Below are positions 28,152 through 38,142 of a DNA stretch of 64,000 nt, piece by piece. Source of the stretch: Saprospiraceae bacterium (GTDB taxonomy: Bacteria; Bacteroidota; Bacteroidia; Chitinophagales; Saprospiraceae); contig JADJJL010000007.1 in assembly GCA_016710265.1 (NCBI GenBank), forward strand, positions 1-64,000, in the 5' to 3' direction. The notes under the pieces were generated by a model. It was given only the letters and a program-made list of their open reading frames with translations, had not been told where the DNA came from and made no database searches. How positions within the stretch are numbered: the first letter of the stretch is position 1; each line of letters starts with the position of its first letter. Made by a program: the position numbers and the translations under genes.

Positions 28152-29822
28152 TTAAAACAAGCCACTAATATTTCCATCCTTATCTATGTCAATTCCTTCG
28201 GCAGCCGGGATGTCTGGCAATCCTGGCATTCTCATCATCTCGCCTGTGATTGGAATAATGAAACCCGCACCTGCTGCCAATTCGATTTCTCGAACAGTAA
28301 TGGTAAAATCTCTTGGACGACCTATTAAATCAGGATTGTCAGAAAGTGACTTTTGTGTTTTTGCCATACATATAGGAAGATGGCTGAGATTCAGATTTTT
28401 TATTTTCTTAAGATGGGTTCTTGCATCAGCAGTATACTCAACTCGATTGGCACCATATATTTTAGTGCAAATGGCATTGATTTTATTTTCAACCGTATCA
28501 TTCCATTCGTACGTTGGAATAAAAGGCTGATTATTTTGATTGCACAAAGCGACCACTTTCTCCGCCAATTCAATCGCACCATTTCCACCTTTGGCCCAAA
28601 CTTCAGAAAAAACTGCATCTACGCCCAATGCATCGCATTGTGTCTTTACCGCATGTAATTCTTCGACGGTGTCTTTTACGAATCGATTGATGGCAACCAC
28701 AACTGGTAATCCAAATTGCTTGGCATTCTCTAAATGCTTAGCCAAATTCTCACAGCCTTTGACAACCGCTTTTGCATTGGGTTCTCCCAAGTCCTTTAAA
28801 GATTGTCCACCATGGTATTTAAGCGCTCTGACAGTCGCGACGATGACTGCTGCATTAGGACTCAAACCGGCAGTACGACATTTAATATTTAAAAACTTTT
28901 CTGCTCCAAGATCAAATCCAAAACCTGCTTCCGTTACCACATAATCTCCCAAACTCATTCCCATTTTAGTGGCCAAAATAGTATTCGTTCCCTGGGCTAT
29001 ATTTGCAAAAGGGCCTCCATGGATGATTGCAGGATTTCCTTCCAAAGTTTGTACTAAATTCGGAAAAATTGCATGTTTTAATAAAGCGGCCATGGCTCCT
29101 TGTGCTTTTAGATCTCTGGCAAAGACCGGTTTCTTATCATAAGTATAGGCTATAAATATATTACCAATACGCTCTTTTAAATCTTCAAGATCTTTAGACA
29201 GGCACAGAATCGCCATGATTTCAGATGCTACGGTGATGTCAAAACCACTTTCTCTTGGAACACCATTGGAACTACCTCCTAGGCCAACGATGATTTTGCG
29301 TAAAGAGCGATCATTCATGTCCATGACCCTCTTCCAACTAATCGTTCGTGGATCTATTCCTAAACTGTATTTTTTATTCTGAAGATTGTTGTCCAATAAA
29401 GCAGACAATAGATTGTGTGCTTTTTCTACCGCCGCAAAATCTCCTGTAAAATGTAGGTTGATATCTTCCATCGGAATCACTTGAGACCATCCACCACCAG
29501 TAGCGCCACCTTTCATACCAAATACAGGACCCAATGAGGGTTCTCTTAAGACCACCACAGATTTTTTACCTATTTTATTAAGACCCTCAGACAAACCAAT
29601 TGAAGTAGTGGTCTTACCTTCTCCGGCAGGGGTAGGTGAAATGGCAGATACCAAGACCAATTTGCATTGCTTAACCTTATCTTCATTGATAAGATTTAAA
29701 GGTAATTTGGCTTTGTGTTGGCCAAATAAATACAAATCGTCTGGTGAAATTCCAATTTTTTCTCCAATCTTTGCGATGTGCTGAGGACTTACCGACTGTG
29801 CGATTTCAATATCTGAATTCAT
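28152..29822 (-). CDS. fhs: Formate-tetrahydrofolate ligase
   Basis: This enzyme ligates formate to tetrahydrofolate with ATP, feeding the 10-formyl-THF pool of one-carbon metabolism. The 556-aa protein has the ATP-binding loop SPTPAGEGKTTTSIGL, then VVLREPSLGPVFGMKGGATG, HFTGDFAAVEKAHNLLSALL and FANIAQGTNTILATKMGM, and ends with VREIELAAGAGFIIPITGEM. All are family blocks and the length is standard. It is probably co-transcribed with corA downstream. The divergent lipoprotein gene begins 27 bases away. Confidence 0.95.
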   Translation of the reverse strand: MNSDIEIAQSVSPQHIAKIGEKIGISPDDLYLFGQHKAKLPLNLINEDKVKQCKLVLVSAISPTPAGEGKTTTSIGLSEGLNKIGKKSVVVLREPSLGPVFGMKGGATGGGWSQVIPMEDINLHFTGDFAAVEKAHNLLSALLDNNLQNKKYSLGIDPRTISWKRVMDMNDRSLRKIIVGLGGSSNGVPRESGFDITVASEIMAILCLSKDLEDLKERIGNIFIAYTYDKKPVFARDLKAQGAMAALLKHAIFPNLVQTLEGNPAIIHGGPFANIAQGTNTILATKMGMSLGDYVVTEAGFGFDLGAEKFLNIKCRTAGLSPNAAVIVATVRALKYHGGQSLKDLGEPNAKAVVKGCENLAKHLENAKQFGLPVVVAINRFVKDTVEELHAVKTQCDALGVDAVFSEVWAKGGNGAIELAEKVVALCNQNNQPFIPTYEWNDTVENKINAICTKIYGANRVEYTADARTHLKKIKNLNLSHLPICMAKTQKSLSDNPDLIGRPRDFTITVREIELAAGAGFIIPITGEMMRMPGLPDIPAAEGIDIDKDGNISGLF

Positions 29823-29849
29823 AATTACTTTTTTGCTTAAACAACAGAC

Positions 29850-30956
29850 ATGCTATTATCAAAAACTAATCCAATTTTATGTTTATGCCTTATATTTTTG
29901 ATGAATTGTAAGGAAAAACCCCAAACGGCTGCGCCTGAACAGATTTCTGATGCTAATCCATTGATAATTAATGGTGAAAAACATTTTAAAAATTTAAAAC
30001 AATTGACTTTTGGAGGCAACAATGCCGAAGCTTATTGGAGTTTTGACAGCAAAAAATTGGTATTTCAGTCTGATTTTAAAGATTGGGGAGCCAGTTGTGA
30101 TCAGATCTTTTGGTTTAATATCGAGGAAACAGATTTGTCCAAAGCCAAACCAAATGAAATTTCAAAAAACATAGGTCGAACTACCTGTTCCTATTTCTTG
30201 CCGGGAGACAGTTTGATCATTTATGCCTCGACCTCAAGTGCGGGAGGTGGCTGTCCTCATGTTCCGGAACGCAAACCGGGAGGTAAATATGTTTGGCCCA
30301 TTTATAGGGATTATGAAATTTATATTTCGGATTTAAAAGGGAACATCATACGAAAACTCACCGATAATAAATTTTACGATGCTGAAGCGACGGTTTCACC
30401 GGATGGCCTTAAGATTGTGTATACTTCAGATAAATCAGGAGACTTGGAGCTTTATGTCATGGATATAGATGGCAAAAATGAAATCCAAATCACCAAAGAT
30501 TTGGGCTATGATGGTGGAGCATTCTTTTCTCCGGATTGCAAGAAATTAGTATTTCGTGCATCTCGACCAAAGACCGAGGAAGAAATCAAAGAGTATAAGG
30601 AATTGTTGAAGTTAGGACAGGTACAACCTACTCGAATGGAAATCTATACTGTAAATTTAGATGGAAGCGAACTTCGTCAAGTGACCAATTTGGGTAAAGC
30701 CAATTGGGCTCCATTCTTTCATCCGAATGGACAAAAGATTGTTTTTTCATCCAATCATGCGGCTCAAAAGGGATTTCAATTTAATCTTTATATGATTGGA
30801 GCGGATGGCACGGGTTTAGAACAAATCACCTATGATTCTGTATTTGCTTCGTTTCCGATGTTTTCTCCAGACGGTAAAAAACTTTCATTTAGTTCCAATA
30901 GAAACAATGGCGGTACCCATGACACCAATCTATTTGTGGCCGAGTGGGTGGATTAA
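29850..30956 (+). CDS. TolB-like beta-propeller lipoprotein (WD40-like PD40 repeats)
   Basis: This 368-aa protein has a lipoprotein signal (PILCLCLIFLMNCKEKPQ; lipobox Cys after FLMN). The mature part is a six-bladed TolB-type propeller with repeated strand motifs: AYWSFDSKKLVFQSDF, ATVSPDGLKIVYTSDKSGDL, AFFSPDCKKLVFRASRP, PFFHPNGQKIVFSSNHAA and PMFSPDGKKLSFSSNRNN. It is probably anchored to a membrane on the periplasmic or outer side. It could bind a protein or small molecule; no catalytic motif is visible. Confidence 0.85.
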   Translation: MLLSKTNPILCLCLIFLMNCKEKPQTAAPEQISDANPLIINGEKHFKNLKQLTFGGNNAEAYWSFDSKKLVFQSDFKDWGASCDQIFWFNIEETDLSKAKPNEISKNIGRTTCSYFLPGDSLIIYASTSSAGGGCPHVPERKPGGKYVWPIYRDYEIYISDLKGNIIRKLTDNKFYDAEATVSPDGLKIVYTSDKSGDLELYVMDIDGKNEIQITKDLGYDGGAFFSPDCKKLVFRASRPKTEEEIKEYKELLKLGQVQPTRMEIYTVNLDGSELRQVTNLGKANWAPFFHPNGQKIVFSSNHAAQKGFQFNLYMIGADGTGLEQITYDSVFASFPMFSPDGKKLSFSSNRNNGGTHDTNLFVAEWVD

Positions 30957-30964
30957 ATAAAAAA

Positions 30965-30993
30965 AGCGGCTGCATGGATTAGATACAGCCGCT
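30965..30993 (-). terminator. Intrinsic terminator between convergent genes
   Basis: AGCGGCTG and CAGCCGCT pair perfectly (8 bp) around a 13-base loop. On the minus strand the stem is followed by a run of T, so it should end the transcript of the 31015-31407 gene; the hairpin may also slow transcription from the plus-strand lipoprotein gene. Confidence 0.8.
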
Positions 30994-31014
30994 ATTCGTA
31001 AAAGATATAGGATT

Positions 31015-31407
31015 TTATTTTTTAGTGCAAACCATCGAACAGTTTGCAGAACCTCCTAGTGCAGAAACAGTATAGGTGATATTTAAAATACTACCACTTA
31101 ATGCACCACTACCACTAAGAGTGACACTAGTTCCGGAGACATTGACTGTTTGATTAGGAACAGTTAAATTGTTACCACTAACAGTTGCTTTAACTGAAGT
31201 GCCTGTTTCACCAAAATTATTGATTAATATGGTGTTGTTTGATTCGGCTGACGTTGTAATGATGATGTCATAGCTACTATTAAGTCCCGGGCAACTTTCA
31301 ACCACACCGTAGGTGGCTAAAAATTTATCGCGAGAGTTTGAATCATCGTCCTTATTACAGGCAATGGCCATAAAAAGCATGGCAAAAAACAAGATTTTAA
31401 TTTTCAT
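31015..31407 (-). CDS. Small hypothetical lipoprotein
   Basis: This 130-aa protein has a lipoprotein signal (ILFFAMLFMAIACNKDDDSN; Cys followed by an Asn/Asp-rich linker, common in Bacteroidota lipoproteins). The mature domain is Ser/Thr/Gly-rich and beta-predicted (TILINNFGETGTSVKATVSG, TVNVSGTSVTLSGSGALSG), with Cys residues near each end (ESCPGLNSS and ANCSMVCTKK) that could form disulfides. No named family is recognised. Confidence 0.75.
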   Translation of the reverse strand: MKIKILFFAMLFMAIACNKDDDSNSRDKFLATYGVVESCPGLNSSYDIIITTSAESNNTILINNFGETGTSVKATVSGNNLTVPNQTVNVSGTSVTLSGSGALSGSILNITYTVSALGGSANCSMVCTKK

Positions 31408-31856
31408 GGTATTTGTATTTTTGAGTTAAACAATTTGAAAAGCAAAATTACTTAAGAATCTTCAATAATTCTTAAAAACACATATAATCATTATATTTAA
31501 TATGTTAAATGTTGTTATATAGACTGTTATGTATTTTATAAATTAATTTATTCGATTTTCACAATTAAATCGACAACAAATTTAAATTTTAATCACTAAT
31601 TAGATCTCAAATAACACCATTCAATCAACACAATTTATTTTGAAAGTATCATTTTATTCTTCAATTTGGCATTTATAATAAAACCAATTTTACTTTTGGA
31701 AATCAAATTTAAATTGGGTTAATAAAATAATTTCAAAGTAACTTTCCGTTTGTATTATAAAGTATTATAAAAATAAGCAATTAAATTACCATGAACTTAG
31801 TCGAATAAATAATTGATATTTTAAAATCCGGTAATGTTTTATTTTCGGACTTTTTT
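31408..31856. other. AT-rich intergenic region, nothing recognised
   Basis: About 450 bases of very AT-rich sequence with short TTAAAT/AATTTA words. No open frame or strong hairpin is visible; it should hold the promoter of the 31407 lipoprotein gene. Confidence 0.5.
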
Positions 31857-33453
31857 TTACTCAGAGCGTTCCAAAATATATCTCACATTGAGTCTGATAC
31901 ACGAATCCAAACTGATGTTGTGATAAATGGATTGCTTGTATATTTTGTCCATATATTCAGCATTCTTCAGCACGTCTTGTTCTACCTTGTTAAATTTAAC
32001 CATCACCAATGAATCTGAATAGTCGACGGTGTATTCTTCTTTTGTTTCAAAAATGACCGATTGGTTGAACGGATTTTCACCAAAACTAAATGAACGAATT
32101 TCTCTAAATCTTGGATCATTTTTTATTTTTTCTAAGCTAACATTGGATTCATAAATACTATAATGTGAATCCCAAATTAACAAACTCCCTTTTGGAAATT
32201 TCCTTTTTTCTTCATGGATGGCTCTTAGATTTTCAAAATAGGGACCATATGGATCGATGTTTAAATTAAATGGAGCGTAAGCCGATGACATGAGAATATA
32301 GGACTTTGCATAATTTGGATATTCTCTCCGAATATAATCGGTCGTTAAATCCATACTGATCTGTATAGGCTTTTTGTAAAAAGTTTTATGAGTCACTGTG
32401 TAGAAAATAAATCCATCCAATATAATGACCAATGCAAGCAAAGCAAAATTTAAATTGATAAATTTTGGAATGGGATATTTACTATGAATGAATTCAATCG
32501 TATAAGCCCCATAGCAGTGCACATGGAGCCGCGGCTAACATTACCCTTAATAAACCAAACGAATTGAACTTTCCCATACTCCATGCAAATACATGGAATA
32601 AAAATATACCCGCAAAAGAACCAAGGATCAGGAAGATCCAAATTTGCTCATCTTTGGTTTTTGTAAGCCGGAATCCATTTTTGAAAAAAGTGAGTAATAT
32701 TCCTAAGGCAATAAGGATTCTTCCAAAGATACCAAAGGTCAAAGTTAGATTTTCAAAGAAAAATTTCCATGTGCCATGGCCATAAACGCCTTCATTGGCA
32801 GGATAAGGGATTTTGGTCAAGGTCCACAGGAAATCGCCATCGTGATATTGTGCGCCTAAGATTCCGTATAATACATGTCCTGTAAGCAATAGAGGAATTT
32901 GCCACCATTCTTTTCGAATGAGAAGAAGAAACAACATTAAAATCACGACGATCAAACCTTCAGACCTGACAAAAGGCAGCATAGAAATGAACAGGGTAGT
33001 TATGCTGGTTTTTCCTTTTAGATTGGCGTAGATGGCCCAACAAAGTATATGTGCAAACAAAGGCTCTGTCAGTCCACCCGGAGTGTTTACCAAAGCAACA
33101 GGAAAGCTCGCCATTAAAATAAGCGGTAGGATAGGGTACCTGAATTTGTAATGGATCGCGATTAGATAGATGCACCAAAGGGTTCCAAACAATTGGATGA
33201 CATTAAATATTTGAATACCCTGAAAACCCAATTGAGCAAAGGGGCTGGCTAAAAAAGTGAACAAAGGTTTTCCCCAATGATCGTAAAACAATCGTTGGTG
33301 AATCCAGGCATATTTTGCATTCAAATAATGTTGAATACTATCGCCCTCATCGATGGTGCTGTAAACACCAAAAACAAGGTACAAATAAACAAATGCGAAG
33401 AAACCAAGGAAACCTATCAGCTCTTTCTGATTTGACTTGATAGGTGATAACAT
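31857..33453 (-). CDS. Polytopic membrane glycosyltransferase-like protein (GT-C, mannosyltransferase type), one frameshift
   Basis: About 530 aa in two frames. The N-terminal part has about eight hydrophobic segments, with an early acidic loop (YSTIDEGDSIQHYLNAKYAW) and WIHQRLFYDHWGKPLFTF. This fits a lipid-linked-sugar GT-C transferase of the ArnT/PMT kind, in which acidic residues of the first extracytoplasmic loop are catalytic. The second frame holds one more membrane helix (LNFALLALVIILDGFIFYTV) and a soluble domain (SLLIWDSHYSIYESNVSLEK). The frames join at the GGGG run (32507-32510): removing one G gives LLWAYTIEF. The family assignment is moderate and the donor sugar unknown. Confidence 0.65.
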
Positions 33454-33475
33454 TTAAATGAAAAGATGTTTGAGC

Positions 33476-33823
33476 TTAATTTAGTATTTGCTCTCCAAAA
33501 AGAATTCCTTTCTTGGCATCATAACTAGCTACTCCAGAATGGAGATAGAGTTCTTTTTTGTAAGGATATTCTCTGGCGTCCACAATATATACTTTGCATC
33601 CCAAGGCGGAGGCAAGTTCCTTGTTGCTGTCCCTCCAACAATGGGCAAGCTCTTCAGTGGTTTCTGAATAGGACTTCTTCCACTTCTTGGTAAACATCAC
33701 TTCAAGATAAATAATCCCATTTTTAAAGTTAACCAATCTGCTACAAAGGCCGTAATTGATTCTATAAACGACATCTGAGCTGAGAAGATGCTTGCGGTTG
33801 ATTTCTTGTATATTCAGTTCCAT
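33476..33823 (-). CDS. Hypothetical protein (115 aa)
   Basis: Cytoplasmic-looking protein without a signal or membrane segment. It shows a beta-alpha pattern: IIYLEVMFTKKWKKSYSE, LAHCWRDSNKELASALGCKV and YIVDAREYPYKKELYLHSG. No family is recognised. It lies 22 bases upstream of the glycosyltransferase-like gene on the same strand, so it may be the first gene of a two-gene operon. Confidence 0.6.
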   Translation of the reverse strand: MELNIQEINRKHLLSSDVVYRINYGLCSRLVNFKNGIIYLEVMFTKKWKKSYSETTEELAHCWRDSNKELASALGCKVYIVDAREYPYKKELYLHSGVASYDAKKGILFGEQILN

Positions 33824-34107
33824 ACCAGGACAGATACATAAATTATGCCAATCTTCAGTCTGTACTTTGAGTCTAGGTTTGGTCTTTTGTTAAATTGACG
33901 ATAATAAATATTTTAATTGAATATTACGGTAATATAATATGCTTTATTAATTATAAAAGCCAAATATAATGCTTTAAATATCAAAAACTCATAAAGTGTA
34001 AAAAAATCAATTATACATTATAATTATCTGTAATATGTTATTTTCGTGATAAAGCGAGCCTGTTTCCTTAATTTTTTAGAAATTTGCAGCCATTCTTTTA
34101 AGATTCA
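33824..34107. other. AT-rich intergenic region upstream of tRNA-Arg
   Basis: No gene is visible. The segment should hold the promoter of the tRNA gene on the plus strand and that of the 33823 gene on the minus strand. Confidence 0.4.
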
Positions 34108-34179
34108 GGTCCCGTAGTTCAATGGATAGAATAGAAGTTTCCTAAACTTTTGATACAGGTTCGATTCCTGTCGGGACTA
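34108..34179 (+). tRNA. tRNA-Arg (anticodon CCU)
   Basis: A full cloverleaf can be drawn. The acceptor GGTCCCG pairs with CGGGACT (one G-U pair). The anticodon stem GAAGT/ACTTT encloses TTCCTAA, giving anticodon CCT, which reads AGG (Arg). The T arm is ACAGG-TTCGATT-CCTGT. CCA is not encoded. It sits at the left border of the accessory island; tRNA genes are common integration targets. Confidence 0.9.
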
Positions 34180-34706
34180 CTAAAGAGGAATTGTTAATTA
34201 TTAATGTTTGATTTATCATTCGCGCCTTGCTCGAAAAGTAATCATTCCCCATTTATCATTCCCCATTAATCATTAATAATTAACCATTAATAATTAACCA
34301 TTTGAAAGGTGCTATCTGCGAAAAGACGGATAGATTATAAATGATCAGTCCTAAAATCAAACACAGTTTCTTTATCATTCTACTAGATATTATTTGCTTC
34401 AAAATTACCTCTTTCACCTGGTATATTCTGTGACCTTTGTTACACTGGTTATATTGGGTTTATATCATCCATTTTGCTTGCAGCTATGATCAGGCTCGGA
34501 AAATGATATGAAAGTAAGTCTTTGGAATGGAGTCATAGAAAAGATCTTGGATTGGTATTCGGTGAATTTACTTTATCATTAAAGTTTTAGTACATTCGTG
34601 TAGCGGCAAGGAGAAGTTTTTAAGTGTTACCTATTTGGCAGGGCCATATTGCTTATAATCTGTTCAAGCTGGTATTAATTGTAACGGCTCATTCATACCC
34701 AATGCT
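34180..34706. other. Intergenic region at the island's left edge, with short direct repeats
   Basis: Just past the tRNA the sequence holds two tandem copies of ATTAATAATTAACC and two of ATCATTCCCCAT-like words (34235-34305). The rest has no open frame. No integrase gene or tRNA 3'-end duplication was found here. Confidence 0.5.
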
Positions 34707-37586
34707 TTAAGCCACCATTCCCACTTCATAAATCTGAATATACTCCTTCATCTTGGAAATTATCCTCTCACCAATTTCACGCGCCTGTAAAATACTAGGT
34801 CGATTGCCTAAACACTTCAATACATCATCACGTACAGGATCATGCCCACTGAAAATATAGGCTTCTATTAAAGCTTTAAATTGTTCTTTATCTAAAAATT
34901 CTTCTTCGCAAATCTTATTTAAAGCCAATTCCTTTTGTTCTTGCCAATACTTTTCAAATTCATCTTGTATATTATCGGCATTATCAATTTTGGGCAAATT
35001 CTCTTGTATAAATTTTTCTATTAATTCCCGTTTGCTTCTTAATTCAATATCGCCGCCTAACAAATCCATGATGGCTTTTTTCTGTTGCTGTGCTTCACTG
35101 GCCTTCGCCTGCTTCAGTTTGGCCAATAGCTTAATGATATAGGCTACATTAATTATATCCCGGTGTATAAGCTCAACTTCAAAATCAATATCCTCAAGGA
35201 TGGATGTTTTTTGTTTAGCCTCATTATTTTTTACTTTATCGTACAAATCCAAATACTTACTTTTAAAGTTTTCAAATGTTTGTTCATCTATACCCAAACC
35301 ATCCCAGCTAAAATCGAGGTAGGACTCCAATACATTTTTTGCTCGCAACAATGCTCTGAAGGCTTGAATAAATGCCAATTCATCTTCTTCGGTTTCTAAA
35401 TCATCAACACTTTGCCAGGTTGGAGTAATGGTAAGCAGAGCTAGTAAAGCTTCCTTAAATACAGCAGCAATGGCTTCATAAGGCGGTAAAATAATATCCT
35501 CTATTGCTTCTTTATTACTGAAAAGCGTAATGGCATCATCGGTTGCCTTTTTTAAATTACGGAAGCATAAAATATTGCCCTGCGATTTTTGCTCTCCTAA
35601 AATACGGTTGGTTCTTGAATAGGCTTGTATTACACCGTGATGCTTCAAGTTCTTATCTACATACAGCGTGTTTACCTTTTTGGCATCAAAGCCGGTGAGG
35701 AACATACTCACCACCAGCAAAATATCAAGCCGGTCTTTTTCATCATTAAAGTTTTCCTTCTCCCGTTCCTTTAAGCGCTTGCTGATGTCTTTAAAATAGT
35801 TTTCAAAAGCCTGACTATCCTTCGTTGAAAAACTGGTGCCATACATGGCATTGTAATCAGCTATGCAGTTCTCTAATTTATCCCTGGTATGACTTGATAC
35901 ATACGCAACCTGTGGCTCTGCTGCCATTGATAATTCCTCCTCATCACCCGGCAGCAAATCCTGTGCATCCTCATCTTCCTCATTTGCGCCGTAGGTGAAA
36001 ATGGTTGCAATACGCAGGTCATGTTCTCCGGCTACTTTTTTCTTTTGCAGGATGTCGTAGTATTTGATGGCGTTGGCAATACTGCTAACGGCAAAGATGG
36101 CGGAGTAATCTTTATTAAATGTTTTTTGCCCGTGATACGTAATGATATAATCGGCAATTTTTGCCAGCCGCTTTTCATCATTAAACACTTCTGCCTTATC
36201 AATGTCTTCTACTTCAATATCAATAAAGGTGTTGCCTTTCTGCTTGTATTTACCAATGTACTCAATACCAAAGCGCAACACATTCTGATCACGAATGGCA
36301 TCGGTGACCACGTACTTATGCAAACAGGTGCCAAACAGGTCTTTGGTGGTGCGTTTGCCCAGTTCATTTTTACTGGCATTGGCTGCAAAGATGGGTGTGC
36401 CTGTAAAACCAAATAACTGCGCCTGCTTAAAATAGTTAATGATCCTGTCGTGTGTATCGCCAAACTGCGAACGGTGACACTCATCAAAAATGAAAACGAT
36501 CTTTTTATCTTTTAAATGCCCCAGCCTCGTTTCGTAATGATGTTTGCTGATGGCATTGTTCAGTTTCTGAATAGTGGTAAGCACCAGCTTTGTAGTATCA
36601 GTCAGTTGTTTTACCAGGGAAGCAGTATTATCCGTAACATCAACACTGTCTTTTTTAAAGGCGTTGAACTCCTGCATGGTCTGGTAATCCAGGTCTTTCC
36701 TGTCAACCACAAAAACCACTTTGTGTACTTCCGGCAATTCCATAATTACCTGGCTGGCCTTAAAGGAAGTAAGGGTTTTGCCCGAACCCGTGGTATGCCA
36801 GATATAGCCGTTATCATTACCGGCTTTAACCTGGTTGATGATGGCTTCCGTTGCAAAATATTGGTAGGGACGCAGGACCATCATGTTCTTAAAGGTTTCA
36901 TTCATCACCACATAGTGCGATATCATTTTACCAAGGTGATCGGTATTTAAAAACGCATTTGCAAATTCAGTAAGACCGGTTATGTTTTTATTATTGGCAT
37001 CTGCCCAAAAGAAAGTTTGCTTTACCGATTGCAGCCTGTTATTGGCTAAATATTTCGTGTTTACGCCATTGCTGATGATAAACAACTGCACATACTGAAA
37101 CAAACCATGATTGCTCCAGAAAGAATGACGCTGGTAACGGTTGATCTGGTTGAAAGCTTCTTTAATTTCTATACCGCTGCGTTTTAGTTCTATCTGCACC
37201 AGCGGCAAACCGTTCACCAAAATAGTAACATCGTACCGGTTCATAAAAGAACCCTGTACCTGCACCTGGTTGGTAACCTGGTATTTGTTTTGGCTCCAGT
37301 CTTCGTTATTAAAGAAGCGTACATAAAAGGAAGTACCGTCTTCTTTATTAAGCACAAAACGATCTCTTAGTGTTTTGGCCTTATCAAATACAGTACCCTT
37401 GGCCAAATGATTTAAAATGGCATCAAATTCTTTGGCAGTAAACCTTGTTTTATTAAATACTTCTAATTGTGTTTTAAGATTGGAAACAAAAGCATTGCCA
37501 TCATGAATCTTTACAGACTCATAACCTAAGCTTAATAATTGCTTGATTAAATTACTCTCCAATATGGCTTCACTCTGGTGGCTCAT
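34707..37586 (-). CDS. hsdR: Type I restriction enzyme HsdR (DNA translocase/endonuclease)
   Basis: HsdR is the motor and nuclease subunit of type I restriction enzymes; with HsdM2S it translocates DNA and cuts at a distance. This 959-aa protein has the N-terminal nuclease core (RYDVTILVNGLPLVQIELK, a D...ExK motif), Walker A in IWHTTGSGKTLTSFKAS, DEAD-type motif II in KKIVFIFDECHRSQFGD, motif III FGFTGTPIF, and later helicase motifs (LLVVSMFLTGFDAKKVNTLY, VIQAYSRTNRILGEQKSQG). It is intact and full length. GC is visibly higher than in core genes. Its start overlaps the end of the 189-aa gene by 17 bases. Confidence 0.95.
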   Translation of the reverse strand: MSHQSEAILESNLIKQLLSLGYESVKIHDGNAFVSNLKTQLEVFNKTRFTAKEFDAILNHLAKGTVFDKAKTLRDRFVLNKEDGTSFYVRFFNNEDWSQNKYQVTNQVQVQGSFMNRYDVTILVNGLPLVQIELKRSGIEIKEAFNQINRYQRHSFWSNHGLFQYVQLFIISNGVNTKYLANNRLQSVKQTFFWADANNKNITGLTEFANAFLNTDHLGKMISHYVVMNETFKNMMVLRPYQYFATEAIINQVKAGNDNGYIWHTTGSGKTLTSFKASQVIMELPEVHKVVFVVDRKDLDYQTMQEFNAFKKDSVDVTDNTASLVKQLTDTTKLVLTTIQKLNNAISKHHYETRLGHLKDKKIVFIFDECHRSQFGDTHDRIINYFKQAQLFGFTGTPIFAANASKNELGKRTTKDLFGTCLHKYVVTDAIRDQNVLRFGIEYIGKYKQKGNTFIDIEVEDIDKAEVFNDEKRLAKIADYIITYHGQKTFNKDYSAIFAVSSIANAIKYYDILQKKKVAGEHDLRIATIFTYGANEEDEDAQDLLPGDEEELSMAAEPQVAYVSSHTRDKLENCIADYNAMYGTSFSTKDSQAFENYFKDISKRLKEREKENFNDEKDRLDILLVVSMFLTGFDAKKVNTLYVDKNLKHHGVIQAYSRTNRILGEQKSQGNILCFRNLKKATDDAITLFSNKEAIEDIILPPYEAIAAVFKEALLALLTITPTWQSVDDLETEEDELAFIQAFRALLRAKNVLESYLDFSWDGLGIDEQTFENFKSKYLDLYDKVKNNEAKQKTSILEDIDFEVELIHRDIINVAYIIKLLAKLKQAKASEAQQQKKAIMDLLGGDIELRSKRELIEKFIQENLPKIDNADNIQDEFEKYWQEQKELALNKICEEEFLDKEQFKALIEAYIFSGHDPVRDDVLKCLGNRPSILQAREIGERIISKMKEYIQIYEVGMVA

Positions 37587-38139
37587 TTAACCATTTTATA
37601 TCGTTAACCTTAAACAGTTCCTCTAGGTCATCACTAACTTTGATTCTGTTTCTTAAAAAATCCTGTTTAATGTAGAAGATTTTACCATCCTCTTTTTTAT
37701 GTTCAGTCACAAAAAGTTTTAAGTGAGATTCAATTTGCTCAGTCATTTCTTGCTTAATAACTGAGTTTTTTGAAAATACATCTGCAATTCTCAAAGCCCC
37801 ATTCCTTATTTTTTGAATCTGTTCTTTTGAAGGCATGCCATTCGAATATTTTTGAATTTCCTCCATCACAACCTTCACTAATTCTTTTCTCTTAGCCACA
37901 TTTTTACTAACAACACGACTTATCTCTGTCATCAGCTGATTACGTAACGCATTTTTTGTTGATGACGGTCGGAAAATAATGTCTCCATCGCCTTCTAGTG
38001 GAAACAACACATCCACTCCTTTAAATTGCTTGCCATTCATTCTTTTATGCATATGCAGTCCACTTATTGAAACAGGCTGACCATCTCCAGCAATGTGGAC
38101 ATCAAAACCAATTGTTTGATTGTCTATTAATTTCTGCAT
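37570..38139 (-). CDS. Unknown accessory gene within the type I RM operon
   Basis: This 189-aa protein lies between hsdS and hsdR and overlaps hsdR by 17 bases, so it is part of the operon. The N-terminal third is beta-rich (IGFDVHIAGDGQPVSISGL, GVDVLFPLEGDGDIIFRPS). The rest is helical and charged (NAKRKELVKVVMEEIQK-like region, EQIQKIRNGALRIADVFSKN). There is no nuclease, methylase or membrane motif. I do not recognise the family; by position it could modulate restriction or be a separate insertion. The full-length hsdS frame would stop 3 bases before its ATG. Confidence 0.75.
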   Translation of the reverse strand: MQKLIDNQTIGFDVHIAGDGQPVSISGLHMHKRMNGKQFKGVDVLFPLEGDGDIIFRPSSTKNALRNQLMTEISRVVSKNVAKRKELVKVVMEEIQKYSNGMPSKEQIQKIRNGALRIADVFSKNSVIKQEMTEQIESHLKLFVTEHKKEDGKIFYIKQDFLRNRIKVSDDLEELFKVNDIKWLNEPPE

Positions 38140-38142
38140 ATT

